DNA from: Bacteroidales bacterium UBA1800
GTDB lineage: Bacteria; Bacteroidota; Bacteroidia; Bacteroidales; VadinHA17
Direction: 5' to 3'
Assembly: GCA_002319915.1 (NCBI GenBank)
Contig: DCFQ01000109.1
Location: 1 to 20,550, forward strand
DNA: 20,550 bases
Of the stretch, positions 7,472 through 15,275 are shown piece by piece. Below the pieces are notes generated by a model. That model was not told where the DNA came from, made no database searches, and saw nothing but the letters and a program-made list of their open reading frames with translations. Each line of letters begins with the position of its first letter. Position 1 is the first letter of the stretch. Position numbers and translations under genes: made by a program.

Positions 7472-8623
7472 TTACTGCTGAAAATACCCTTTCATCCGTT
7501 CGAAGAAGCCTTTGTCATCTTTATCAGGGCGCGGTTTGAACGAGTCGGTATCCTTAAGCTTTTCGAACATCTTCATTTCTTCCTTTGAAAGGTTTTTGGG
7601 GATCCAGACATTTACATTTACCAGGAGGTCGCCTCTTCCGTAACCATTTACTTCGGGGAGCCCTTTTCCCCTCAGCCGCAGTATCTTGCCGGGCTGGGTC
7701 CCGGGTTCTATTTTTATCTTGACATTATTATCTACCGTAGGAACCTCCACGTGGGTCCCCAGGATCGCATCCGGTATGCTGATGAACAGATTGAATATCA
7801 AATCATTCCCTTCCCTCATCAGTTCAGGATGCTCCTCCTCGTCTATCACTACAAGCAGATCCCCGTTTAGCCCTCCGCGGCGGGCAGCATTCCCCTTGCC
7901 TGAAACAGACATCTGCATGCCCCTGGAAACTCCAGCGGGTATGTTTATCTTGATTATGTCATCCTTCTGAACGATCCCTTCACCGTAGCAAACGGGGCAT
8001 TTTTTGGTTATGATCTTGCCTTCCCCGCCACATGTCGGGCATATCGAGCTGGTCTGCATCTGGCCCAGCAGGGTGTTGGTGATCCTGGTCACATGGCCCG
8101 ATCCGTGGCAGGTGGAACAGGTTGTCATGCTGTTCTGGTCAGCTGCTCCCGTGCCGCCGCAAGTATTACATGTATCGTATTTGCTGACCTTGATCTTTTT
8201 TTCAGCTCCGTTAGCTATTTCATGCAGCGAGAGCTTCACCTTTACCCTCAGGTTAGAGCCCTTGTTCACCCTCCGGCCCGACCGCCTAGAACCGCCAAAG
8301 CCTCCGAAGCCGCCGAATGCGTCGCCAAAAATATCGCCGAAGGAGGAAAAAATATCTTCCACTGTCATCCCCTGTCCCCCGAAGCCATTTCCCGCGCCGC
8401 TCATCCCCTCATGACCAAACCGGTCATACCTGGCTCTCTTCTCATCATTGCTGAGAACCTCATAGGCGGCGGCCGCCTCCTTGAATGCTTCTTCAGCTTT
8501 CTTATCTCCGGGGTTCTTGTCTGGATGATATTTTAATGCCTGTTTCCGGTAGGCTTTCTTTATCTCTTCCTTTGTAGCCCCCCTCGGAACTCCAAGCACT
8601 TCATAGTAATCTCTTTTTTCCAT
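7472..8623 (-). CDS. dnaJ: Chaperone protein DnaJ (Hsp40)
   Basis: Full-length type I DnaJ of 383 residues from the chosen start. It delivers unfolded proteins to DnaK and stimulates its ATPase. The J domain begins KRDYYEVLGV and holds the HPD triad (residues 33-35 from this start). A Gly/Phe-rich linker with DIF repeats (DIFSSFGDIFGD) follows. Four zinc-binding CxxCxGxG repeats come next: CNTCGGTG, CSTCHGSG, CPTCGGEG and CPVCYGEG. The C-terminal substrate-binding domains (INIPAGVSRGMQ, RLRGKGLPE) complete it. The frame has an ATG seven codons earlier (8644), giving MYSNNQW before MEKRDYY. I prefer the inner ATG because family members begin with a Lys/Arg-Asp-Tyr-Tyr stretch right after Met. 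The gene follows grpE on the same strand, 30 to 51 bases away depending on the start, and is likely co-transcribed with it. Confidence 0.95.
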   Translation of the reverse strand: MEKRDYYEVLGVPRGATKEEIKKAYRKQALKYHPDKNPGDKKAEEAFKEAAAAYEVLSNDEKRARYDRFGHEGMSGAGNGFGGQGMTVEDIFSSFGDIFGDAFGGFGGFGGSRRSGRRVNKGSNLRVKVKLSLHEIANGAEKKIKVSKYDTCNTCGGTGAADQNSMTTCSTCHGSGHVTRITNTLLGQMQTSSICPTCGGEGKIITKKCPVCYGEGIVQKDDIIKINIPAGVSRGMQMSVSGKGNAARRGGLNGDLLVVIDEEEHPELMREGNDLIFNLFISIPDAILGTHVEVPTVDNNVKIKIEPGTQPGKILRLRGKGLPEVNGYGRGDLLVNVNVWIPKNLSKEEMKMFEKLKDTDSFKPRPDKDDKGFFERMKGYFQQ

Positions 8624-8674
8624 CCACTGATTATTTGAATACATTCAATTCCGGAAGGTTCCGGCAGGTGCATG

Positions 8675-9322
8675 TTATTCACCTACCACAACCTTGGAAT
8701 GCCTTATAACCTTATCCTTTAGATAGTAACCCTTCTGCAGGATCTCCACCACTTTCCCTCTTTTTTCGTCGCTTTCAACCGGTATTTTGGCCACTGCATC
8801 GTGCACGTCCACATTGAAATCGGAGTCCATGGAATCTATCTCCCTGATCCCGTTCTGCCTGAGGAATTCACCAAACTTGCAGTAAATAAGGTCAATTCCT
8901 TCCTTGAGGCCCTTGCAATCGGTTGACCCTTCCATATGTTTAAGGGCCCTGTCAAAATCATCGGCCAGAGGCAGCAGGTTCTTCAGGAGCTCTTCTCCTG
9001 CGTATTTCGATATTTCCATCTTCTCCCGCAGGGTCCGTTTCCTGTAATTGTCAAATTCAGCAGAAAGACGGAGGTACTTGTCCTGCAACTCTGCCGCTTT
9101 TTCTTCCAGGACCTTTTGCTCACGGGATAGCCTGTCGTCTTCTGGAACAGAAGCCGTAACATTGTCAGGACCATCACCGCCTGCTTCCCCTTCAGGAACA
9201 ACCTCCTTCAAAGCTTCATTTTCACCGCTTGCCGCCTGATCATCCATGGTATTTTCAGATGCCCGGGTGTGTTTGATCTCTTCGTGATCCTCCGGCTCAT
9301 TTACCTTTTTCTTTACCATCAT
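8675..9322 (-). CDS. grpE: Nucleotide exchange factor GrpE
   Basis: 215 residues. GrpE is the dimeric cofactor that releases ADP from DnaK and acts with DnaJ. The first 65 residues are acidic and low in complexity. A long coiled-coil helix follows (REQKVLEEKAAELQDKYLRL), then the conserved FDNYRKRTLREK. The compact C-terminal beta domain carries the family signature: HDAVAKIPVESDEKRGKVVEI continuing through GYYLKDKVIRHSKVVV. The frame opens with two Met codons (MMVKKK), and either could be used. It is the first gene of a leftward grpE-dnaJ unit. A TATATTTG promoter element lies 35 to 42 bases upstream, and I saw no CIRCE-type heat-shock operator. Confidence 0.95.
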   Translation of the reverse strand: MMVKKKVNEPEDHEEIKHTRASENTMDDQAASGENEALKEVVPEGEAGGDGPDNVTASVPEDDRLSREQKVLEEKAAELQDKYLRLSAEFDNYRKRTLREKMEISKYAGEELLKNLLPLADDFDRALKHMEGSTDCKGLKEGIDLIYCKFGEFLRQNGIREIDSMDSDFNVDVHDAVAKIPVESDEKRGKVVEILQKGYYLKDKVIRHSKVVVGE

Positions 9323-9356
9323 TCACTATATTTCAGTTTATTAAAATCAAAATTAA

Positions 9357-9364
9357 CAAATATA
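9357..9364 (-). promoter_or_regulatory. Candidate -7 promoter element of grpE-dnaJ
   Basis: Read on the minus strand this is TATATTTG, a perfect match to the Bacteroidota -7 element TAnnTTTG. Transcription would begin near 9350, giving a leader of about 28 bases before grpE. No good -33 TTG lies at the usual distance. A 7-bp inverted repeat, CTGCCAA (9365-9371) and TTGGCAG (9390-9396), sits directly upstream and could be an operator. Confidence 0.45.
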
Positions 9365-9414
9365 CTGCCAAGAGGGATTGATTGACATTTTGGCAGGTAG
9401 CTCTTTTTGGTAAC

Positions 9415-9473
9415 ACTGAGTTTCACAGAGGCTCTGTGCTCTCTGTGTCTTCTCCGGATTTCCTCTGTGTAAA
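9415..9473. repeat. CTCTGTGT-type intergenic repeat, second site
   Basis: The segment contains CACTGAGTTTCACAGAGGCT, then CTCTGTGCTCTCTGTGTC and TTTCCTCTGTGTAAAAAC. It aligns with the repeats at 7351-7453, so the grpE-dnaJ pair is bracketed by copies of the same element. It lies just beyond the stop codon of murA. Confidence 0.6.
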
Positions 9474-9483
9474 AACAAGATCT

Positions 9484-10794
9484 TTAGCCCTGAACCCTTG
9501 TTATGTCAGCCCCGATTGCGTTCAGACGCTGGTCAATACTCTGGTAACCGCGGTCGATCTGTTCAATATTGTGGATAACGCTTTTCCCTTCCGCGGAAAG
9601 GGCGGCTATCAGGAGTGCAACTCCTGCCCTGATATCAGGCGAGGACATTATTGCGGGCCTCAGCCTGAACATTTTATCCAGCCCGATCACAGTGGCCCTG
9701 TGAGGGTCGCAAAGAATAATCTGGGCGCCCATATCGATCAGTTTGTCGACGAAGAAAAGACGGCTCTCAAACATTTTCTGGTGGATCAGGACCGTACCTT
9801 TTGCCTGGGTCGCGGTAACAAGGAATACGCTCAGCAGGTCAGGGGTCAGTCCGGGCCAGATCGCATCGGCAATGGTCATTATTGACCCGTCGATGAATGT
9901 CTCGATTTCATAATGGTCCTGGCATGGGATGTGTATGTCGTCTCCGGTCCTTTCAAACCTGATGCCGAGCCTCCTGAAGGAGTCGGGAATGATCCCGAGG
10001 TCACCGTACGAAACATTCTTAATGATGATCTCCGAACCGGTCATGGCAGCCAGGCCGATGAACGATCCGATTTCAATCATATCGGGAAGGATCGTGTGGC
10101 AGCAGCCGTTCAGTTCCCTGACCCCGTCGATATGGAGCAGGTTCGAACCAATGCCATCGATCTTTGCACCCATCGATACAAGCATCCTGCAGAGCTGTTG
10201 GATATAAGGTTCGCAAGCTGCATTGTAAATGGTGGTCCGGCCGTCAGCCAGGGTTGCCGCCATTATGATATTGGCTGTCCCTGTCACCGAGGCTTCATCG
10301 AGATGTATATATGCGCCTGAGAGCTTCTCTGCCTCTACCTTGTAGAAGGGATCGAGGGTATCGAACTGAAATACCGCACCAAGTTTCTGGAACCCGGTAA
10401 AGTGGGTATCGACCCTTCTCCGTCCGATCTTGTCGCCGCCTGGTTTGGGGATAAAAGCTTTGCCGAAGCGGGCCAGCAGGGGGCCGACTATCATAATCGA
10501 TCCGCGCAGGCTGGCACTCTGCGTCCTGAATTCACTCGTCTGCAGATAGTCAAGATCTATTTCAGCCGCTTCAAAGCTGTAAGTGTCACAATTGATCTTT
10601 TCAGTCCTGACGCCAAGAGATCCCAGCAGCTCGATAAGCTTGAGGACATCATTGATTGCCGGGACATTACCTATAGTCACTTTTCCGGGGGTCAGGAGAG
10701 TAGCGCACAAAACCTGCAGGGCTTCATTTTTTGCACCCTGGGGAACGATCTCCCCTTTAAGCGGCCTGCCTCCCTGAACAATAAAGCTGCTCAT
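9484..10794 (-). CDS. murA: UDP-N-acetylglucosamine 1-carboxyvinyltransferase (MurA), Asp variant
   Basis: 436 residues. MurA transfers enolpyruvate from phosphoenolpyruvate to UDP-GlcNAc, the first committed step of peptidoglycan synthesis in the cytoplasm. The substrate-binding pair K22-N23 sits in QGAKNEAL. The catalytic-loop region reads PKPGGDKIGRRRVDTHF (117-132): residue 121 is Asp where E. coli MurA has Cys115, the residue alkylated by fosfomycin. Other conserved regions include SASLRGSIM, TGTANIIMAATLADG and a C-terminus with DIRAGVALLIAALSAEG and IDRGYQSIDQRL. The length is usual for the family. Its ATG shares one base with the stop codon of the DUF4290 gene (TAATG), so translation is probably coupled. 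The Asp form is enzymatically competent in other bacteria, which is established for Mycobacterium and Chlamydia. Confidence 0.95.
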   Translation of the reverse strand: MSSFIVQGGRPLKGEIVPQGAKNEALQVLCATLLTPGKVTIGNVPAINDVLKLIELLGSLGVRTEKINCDTYSFEAAEIDLDYLQTSEFRTQSASLRGSIMIVGPLLARFGKAFIPKPGGDKIGRRRVDTHFTGFQKLGAVFQFDTLDPFYKVEAEKLSGAYIHLDEASVTGTANIIMAATLADGRTTIYNAACEPYIQQLCRMLVSMGAKIDGIGSNLLHIDGVRELNGCCHTILPDMIEIGSFIGLAAMTGSEIIIKNVSYGDLGIIPDSFRRLGIRFERTGDDIHIPCQDHYEIETFIDGSIMTIADAIWPGLTPDLLSVFLVTATQAKGTVLIHQKMFESRLFFVDKLIDMGAQIILCDPHRATVIGLDKMFRLRPAIMSSPDIRAGVALLIAALSAEGKSVIHNIEQIDRGYQSIDQRLNAIGADITRVQG

Positions 10795-11441
10795 TAATGG
10801 CGGATATGTCCTTTCCTTTTGTTGAACGGTTTATTGGGCATCTTTCCGTGAGGCCTTCCCTGCTGCGGTTTCTTTTTCACCGGAGGAACAAGCTCCCTGA
10901 CCTCCAGGATCTTTATTCCTTCAGGGATCTTGATCCTCCCGCCCGAAAGAAGCTTAAGGTCACCCAATATGACTTCGTCGCTTACCTGGCTTCTGTTCCA
11001 GGTCACATACGACTTCTTCATCTGGTTTACTATCAGGTTGATCAGGTAGACCTTTTCTTCGCTGTCCTCCATTTTTGCAGCGGCATCGATCATCATTTCG
11101 ACAATCCTGCCGTAATGAAGGTATCTTATGTCGCCCTGCCTGTAGGGGATTTGTTTTGGCTTTTCCACAAGCTTCGACCGCTCAGGCATTGTAAATGGTG
11201 ACTCGATGTCAAGGTTAAAATCGGCAATGATTGCCAGATGGTCCCACAGCTTATGCCTGAAATCGCCCGAATCCTTTATCTGGGGGTTCAGGTTACCCAT
11301 TATCTGGATGATCGTCCTTGCTGCACGATTCCGCTCCTCGGGATCCTGGATCGTCTTGATGTGGTCCACCATTTTCTGCACATTCCGGCCGTACTCGGGT
11401 AAAGCCATACGTTTTCGCTGGGTATTATAATCGTAAGTCAT
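10794..11441 (-). CDS. DUF4290 family protein
   Basis: 215 residues from the chosen start. It matches the Bacteroidota family annotated as DUF4290 by its opening YDYNTQRKRMALPEYGRNVQ and the following helical region (ERNRAARTIIQIMGNLNPQ, FRHKLWDHLAIIADF). The C-terminus is Lys/Arg/Pro-rich and low in complexity (PPVKKKPQQGRPHGKMPNKP). The function is unknown. It probably sits in the cytoplasm and has no transmembrane segment. It overlaps murA by one base (TAATG), which suggests a role linked to cell-envelope growth, though that is only inference from position. The open frame extends back to 11540, but I reject the longer start: the first 34 residues do not look like the family, and a promoter element lies inside that stretch. 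An ATG at 11453 is an alternative start. Confidence 0.88.
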   Translation of the reverse strand: MTYDYNTQRKRMALPEYGRNVQKMVDHIKTIQDPEERNRAARTIIQIMGNLNPQIKDSGDFRHKLWDHLAIIADFNLDIESPFTMPERSKLVEKPKQIPYRQGDIRYLHYGRIVEMMIDAAAKMEDSEEKVYLINLIVNQMKKSYVTWNRSQVSDEVILGDLKLLSGGRIKIPEGIKILEVRELVPPVKKKPQQGRPHGKMPNKPFNKRKGHIRH

Positions 11442-11461
11442 AAGCAATTCCATGTTTCCTG

Positions 11462-11469
11462 CAAAGCTA
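11462..11469 (-). promoter_or_regulatory. Candidate -7 promoter element of DUF4290-murA
   Basis: The minus strand reads TAGCTTTG, a perfect TAnnTTTG match. Transcription would begin near 11455, just ahead of the ATGs at 11453 and 11441, which argues for a short leader and against the longest open frame. No clear -33 TTG is seen at the right distance. Confidence 0.4.
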
Positions 11470-11592
11470 ACAATTAATAGCCAATTAAAGAAAGATAAAG
11501 AGGACTCCGTATGACAAAATGTTCCTCCAAAAAATTCCAATCATCCTCAATAAATGAATAATCATATTTACCTTTAGTGCTTTCTGTTCAGT

Positions 11593-13191
11593 ATGAAAGC
11601 ATCCATCACAGCTATTTTACTCCTTGTTTCAGCCCTCCAGGCATTATCCACGGACAGGTACAGGCGCGAGACGTTTATGGATGTCCTGAAATATTCTTTT
11701 ACGGTGGAGGTCAGCGACACTTCTGATATTATTTACGGAAAAGCCAGGATCCGGGTCCTCTTCACCGGAAGTGCAGATACCCTGTTATTTGACCTAAGGA
11801 ACCGGGATGCCGCCGGCAAGGGGATGGTAACAGATTCAATCATGTACGAAGCGGGAGGAATAACCTGGCATCACAGTAACAACAAGATTTCCGTCATACC
11901 CGCCAGGAGGCCGCAACCCGGCACGGAAGGGATCATCACGATAGTATACCATGGGATCCCGGCCGATGGACTGATCATTTCAAGGAACAGGTTCAGGGCG
12001 AGGACCTTCTTTTCAGACAACTGGCCCGACAGGGCTTCCAATTACCTTCCATGCATTGACCATCCCTATGACAAAGCCGCAGTCGAATTCGCTGTGATTG
12101 CGCCGTTTCACTATGAGGTGGTGGGAAGTGGACGCCTTGCGGAGGAGAGTCACCTCGATCACGGCCGGAAGCTTACCCGCTGGGTGGAGGAGGTTCCTCT
12201 TGCCACGAAAGTGATGGCCTTCGGGGCCGCGGATTTTGACCTTGATCTTGCAGGGTCTCCTGACAGCATACCGGTGTGGACATACGTGTTCCCCGGGAAC
12301 AGGAAGGAAGGGTACAATGATTACTCGGTTGCCGTTAAACCGTTCTCATTCTTTATCCGCCTGCTGGGGCCCTATTCATACGAAAAACTTGCGAATGTGC
12401 AGTCAAAGACCATCTTCGGGGGGCTTGAAAATGCGGGCTGCATCTTTTATTCAGAAAGGTCGGTGACCGGTCTCGGCAAGGCTGAAGGCCTGATGGCCCA
12501 CGAGATTGCCCACCAGTGGTTCGGGAATTCCGTCACCGAGAACGACTGGTACCATATATGGCTGAGTGAAGGATTCGCAACTTATCTTGCCGCAGTCTAT
12601 ATGGAAAAGAGTTACGGCAGGGAACGATTTGAACAGATAATGAGGGCAGACCGGGACATGATCCTGCGTTACTCAGAGAAATCCGCAGCTCCGGTAATTG
12701 ATACCACCATTGCCGATCTCATGAGGCTTCTCAGTATCAATTCATACCAGAAAGGCTCCTGGGTGCTTCACATGCTGCGGAATGAAATTGGTGATGACGT
12801 TTTCTGGAAGGGAATGAGGCTTTATTACGCAAGGTTCCGGAACAGGAATGCCCTGACGGATGATTTCAGGGAGGTCATGGAAGAAGTCAGCGGAAGGAAC
12901 CTCACCCAGTTCTTCAGGCAGTGGCTCTATTCGTCAGGGCAGCCTGTCCTGCTGATAAAGAGGCGGAATGATCCGGGAAGGAATGATCAGACTGAAATAA
13001 CCATAGAGCAGAGGCAGCCAGGCCTCTTCGGCTTCCCGCTCGAGCTGAGAATCAAAACAGGGAAAGGTGATATCGATGAAAAGATCATGGTAACCGACAG
13101 GGTAACAACTATCACGATCCCATCGGCGGAAGTGAGGGAAATTATCCCCGATCCGGGAGTCAGGCTTCTTTTCAGGATGACTGACAAATAG
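11593..13191 (+). CDS. Secreted M1-family (gluzincin) metallopeptidase
   Basis: 532 residues with a signal peptide (hydrophobic ITAILLLVSALQAL, likely cleavage near residue 19-20) and an N-terminal beta domain like that of M1 aminopeptidases. The zinc site is complete: HEIAH (303-307) and, 18 residues on, E326 in LSEGF, the HEXXH-x18-E pattern. The exopeptidase motif GxMEN appears as GGLEN (276-280), and Y385 in YQKGSW fits the catalytic tyrosine. The enzyme should trim N-terminal residues from peptides in the periplasm or outside the cell. It is much shorter than PepN-type enzymes because it lacks the large C-terminal helical domain. It is divergent from DUF4290 and convergent with the His-rich transporter, two bases apart. 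TACCTTTA at 11569-11576 is a weak -7 match. Confidence 0.9.
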   Translation: MKASITAILLLVSALQALSTDRYRRETFMDVLKYSFTVEVSDTSDIIYGKARIRVLFTGSADTLLFDLRNRDAAGKGMVTDSIMYEAGGITWHHSNNKISVIPARRPQPGTEGIITIVYHGIPADGLIISRNRFRARTFFSDNWPDRASNYLPCIDHPYDKAAVEFAVIAPFHYEVVGSGRLAEESHLDHGRKLTRWVEEVPLATKVMAFGAADFDLDLAGSPDSIPVWTYVFPGNRKEGYNDYSVAVKPFSFFIRLLGPYSYEKLANVQSKTIFGGLENAGCIFYSERSVTGLGKAEGLMAHEIAHQWFGNSVTENDWYHIWLSEGFATYLAAVYMEKSYGRERFEQIMRADRDMILRYSEKSAAPVIDTTIADLMRLLSINSYQKGSWVLHMLRNEIGDDVFWKGMRLYYARFRNRNALTDDFREVMEEVSGRNLTQFFRQWLYSSGQPVLLIKRRNDPGRNDQTEITIEQRQPGLFGFPLELRIKTGKGDIDEKIMVTDRVTTITIPSAEVREIIPDPGVRLLFRMTDK

Positions 13192-13193
13192 AC

Positions 13194-13904
13194 TTATAAT
13201 CCGAGAAACTGTATCGCCAGCCCGGAGACAAGAATAATTGCCCCCGCAATTACATTGCTGTATTTCTCCAGCGGTTTGAGGTTGATCCTGCTTAGTCCAA
13301 GGCTGAATGCAAGCACTATTGCCATCATGGTAGCAATGGTGGTGATCGAAAAGATCGCAGACACTAATATCGTCCCGTAGATATTGTTGCTTGCAGCCGG
13401 GTACATGACAAGCGGGATAAGCGGTTCGCAGGGTCCGAACACGAAGATCAGGAAGAGGATCCAGGGAGTTGTGTTTACGGATTCCCTTTCGTGAACATGG
13501 GTATGCTCCAGGTGATGATCATGCTCATGAACGTGTTTCTCGCCATTCATATGAAAATGTATGTGGCTGTGTTTTCTGTTCCTCATGAGATTCCTTAGGC
13601 TGATGACCATATAGACCAGGCCGAAGGCGATAAAGAGCCAGGCGGCAATGTTGCCCCTGAACGACTCGATAGCCGTTATCTTCTTAAGCTCCAGGCCAAC
13701 GCCAATTCCGATAAAACCCAGCACCACAGAGCTTAATACATGACCGAGACCGCAAAAGAAGGTGATAAGCATGGTCTTTTTCCGGCTCCACCCTTTTGAT
13801 CTGCTCAGGACAATGAACGGAAGATAATGATCAGGTCCCAGCACAGTATGCAAGAATCCGATTGAAACGGCTGTAAAGGCCAGCAGCATTGTTGTATGAT
13901 CCAT
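13194..13904 (-). CDS. Membrane protein of the UreH/NicO-like superfamily with a His-rich loop, putative metal transporter
   Basis: 236 residues with about six predicted membrane helices, three either side of a long cytoplasmic or periplasmic loop. The first helix has GFLHTVLGPDHYLPF (16-30), resembling the H-x(4,5)-D-H motif of nickel/cobalt transporters and UreH-type proteins. A second conserved motif, FGPCEPLIPLVMYPA (156-170), opens the second half. The loop between the halves holds 12 histidines between residues 112 and 138, a likely metal-binding stretch. I infer transport of a transition metal such as nickel, cobalt or zinc; the direction cannot be read. No urease or hydrogenase genes lie nearby. 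Two TTAAC palindromes upstream could be operator sites. It ends two bases from the stop codon of the convergent peptidase gene. Confidence 0.8.
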   Translation of the reverse strand: MDHTTMLLAFTAVSIGFLHTVLGPDHYLPFIVLSRSKGWSRKKTMLITFFCGLGHVLSSVVLGFIGIGVGLELKKITAIESFRGNIAAWLFIAFGLVYMVISLRNLMRNRKHSHIHFHMNGEKHVHEHDHHLEHTHVHERESVNTTPWILFLIFVFGPCEPLIPLVMYPAASNNIYGTILVSAIFSITTIATMMAIVLAFSLGLSRINLKPLEKYSNVIAGAIILVSGLAIQFLGL

Positions 13905-13914
13905 TCCTGAAGCG

Positions 13915-14002
13915 TTAACGGACTACGTTAATATATTTCTGCAATAATATCCATAAATATCGGAATAGCATATCAGGCTCGTGAAAAATTAACGGATGTT
14001 AA
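13915..14002. promoter_or_regulatory. Two TTAAC-based palindromes upstream of the His-rich transporter
   Basis: The first is TTAACG-GACTA-CGTTAA (13915-13931), 11 bases upstream of the start codon. The second is TTAAC-GGAT-GTTAA (13989-14002). Their centres lie about 72 bases apart, close to seven turns of DNA. They may be binding sites for a regulator of the transporter gene. This is a sequence observation only. Confidence 0.4.
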
Positions 14003-14044
14003 CCATGTGGAACTGCACCTCAATTGTATTCACCAGAGCGCAAT

Positions 14045-15181
14045 TCACCTGTTGGAGCCGTTCACTGATGCAGGGAATATTTCACCGACATTTATGTTCT
14101 GCCTCCTGAGCATTGATCCCGTGCCCCTGATAAAGTTGTTCATTTTCTGATAATCGGCAGGGTTTGCAAAGAAGCCTGGCATCTTTGCATATTCCTCACA
14201 CGGCAGGATATAGAACTTCTTCCGGTAATTCACTATCGGAGCATAGACCCAGGTGAGGCAATAACCTGCGTCTGCTATTGCAAGGCGGCCATTTTCCTCA
14301 CGCATGGTTATCCTTACCATTGCCCCTCCGTCAGTCCCTGACCTCCTTTGGTTCGATACGAAATTGCCAAGTGAATAGAACACCGGCTTATCCTTTCCTG
14401 ACGAGTCGCCCCTGACCCATTCCATCCTCTGCACCACGTGCGGATGGGAACCGATGATGATATCGGCGCCCCTGTCGAGGAAGAATGCCGCGAGCGACCT
14501 CTGGGCAGCTGACGGCACCGTATCATATTCCGTTCCCCAGTGAAGGAAAAGGATCACCGCGTCAGGCTTAAGGTTTTTTGCCTTGGCGATATCGTTTGCC
14601 ACCACCTCTTTTTCGAGCATGTTCACAATGCATGGGGAGGGGACCGTGATGCCGTTTGTGCTGAAGGTATAGTTGAGGACGGCGAATTTCCAGCCTTTCT
14701 TCACGAGGATCAGGGGAGTGAGAGAGTCCCTTGCGGCACTGCTGACAAATGTTCCAGTGTGCTGAATTCCAAGGCTGTCGAGCCTTGCTATCGTACCATC
14801 GATCCCCCTCTTCCCCTTGTCGGCAGCGTGATTGTTTGCGGTCACAAGGCAATCGATCCCGGCATTCCTGCATGCTGCCGCCAGCGCCGCCGGCGAGCTG
14901 AACTGCGGGTAGCCGCTGTACGGCGGACCGGCTAGTGTGACCTCAAAGTTTGCTATTGCCAGGTCAGCATCGGAGATCACGGGTTTGATATACTGAAAGA
15001 CATCGTCGTAGCTGTATGTATGGGTCTGTCGGTCCTCCGCCGACCAGATCTGCTCATCATGGCCCATGATATCGCCGATGAAAAGCAGCGAAACTCCCGA
15101 GGTGTCTGTTCCTTCAAATTGTCCGAACACAGTGGCCGGGATAGTAATTAATAGCAAAAGATTTAGTAACTTCCTGATCAT
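14045..15181 (-). CDS. CapA family protein (poly-gamma-glutamate synthesis type, metallophosphatase-like fold)
   Basis: 378 residues from the chosen start, which gives a proper signal peptide (MIRKLLNLLLLITIPATVFG, cleavage before QFEG), so the protein is exported. Family motifs in order from this start: GDIMGH (36-41), ANFEVTL (77-83), TANNHAADKG (114-123), LHWGTEY (213-219), SHPHVV (245-250) and YSLGNFV (269-275). These Asp, Asn and His residues correspond to metal ligands in the calcineurin-like phosphatase fold. CapA proteins take part in poly-gamma-glutamate capsule synthesis in Bacillus. Most stand-alone homologues have no known role, and no capB or capC partner is visible here. The open frame extends back to 15292, into the divergent kup gene. 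I reject that start because it lacks a signal peptide at its N-terminus. Confidence 0.85.
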   Translation of the reverse strand: MIRKLLNLLLLITIPATVFGQFEGTDTSGVSLLFIGDIMGHDEQIWSAEDRQTHTYSYDDVFQYIKPVISDADLAIANFEVTLAGPPYSGYPQFSSPAALAAACRNAGIDCLVTANNHAADKGKRGIDGTIARLDSLGIQHTGTFVSSAARDSLTPLILVKKGWKFAVLNYTFSTNGITVPSPCIVNMLEKEVVANDIAKAKNLKPDAVILFLHWGTEYDTVPSAAQRSLAAFFLDRGADIIIGSHPHVVQRMEWVRGDSSGKDKPVFYSLGNFVSNQRRSGTDGGAMVRITMREENGRLAIADAGYCLTWVYAPIVNYRKKFYILPCEEYAKMPGFFANPADYQKMNNFIRGTGSMLRRQNINVGEIFPASVNGSNR

Positions 15182-15223
15182 AAAATACCTTGTTGATAAA
15201 GAACCCGCTAAGGTAATAATTAT

Positions 15224-15231
15224 TAAATTTG
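15224..15231 (+). promoter_or_regulatory. Candidate -7 promoter element of the kup operon
   Basis: TAAATTTG is a perfect TAnnTTTG match on the plus strand within the 94-base gap between the divergent capA-like and kup genes. Transcription would begin near 15238, giving a leader of about 38 bases. The nearest TTG upstream (15193-15195) is too far for a standard -33 element. Confidence 0.4.
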
Positions 15232-15275
15232 CCGGCTTTACAAAAAATACTGGCATGATGGAATAACAGGATTCC

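Noticed and set aside
9355..9371. Sigma-54-like promoter on the minus strand upstream of grpE (TTGGCAGTATATTTGTT)
   Set aside because: It has the -24 TGGCA, but the -12 GC is GT, and the same bases form a perfect Bacteroidota -7 element, which explains them better.
9323..9483. CIRCE heat-shock operator upstream of grpE-dnaJ
   Set aside because: No TTAGCACTC-N9-GAGTGCTAA pattern is present; the only inverted repeat there is CTGCCAA/TTGGCAG.
9382..10320. Plus-strand open frames opposite murA
   Set aside because: They lie entirely or mostly antisense to murA, which has all its family motifs; the codon pattern comes from the murA frame.
11442..11540. N-terminal extension of the DUF4290 gene
   Set aside because: The extra residues do not fit the family and the stretch contains a promoter element; the start at 11441 or 11453 is better.
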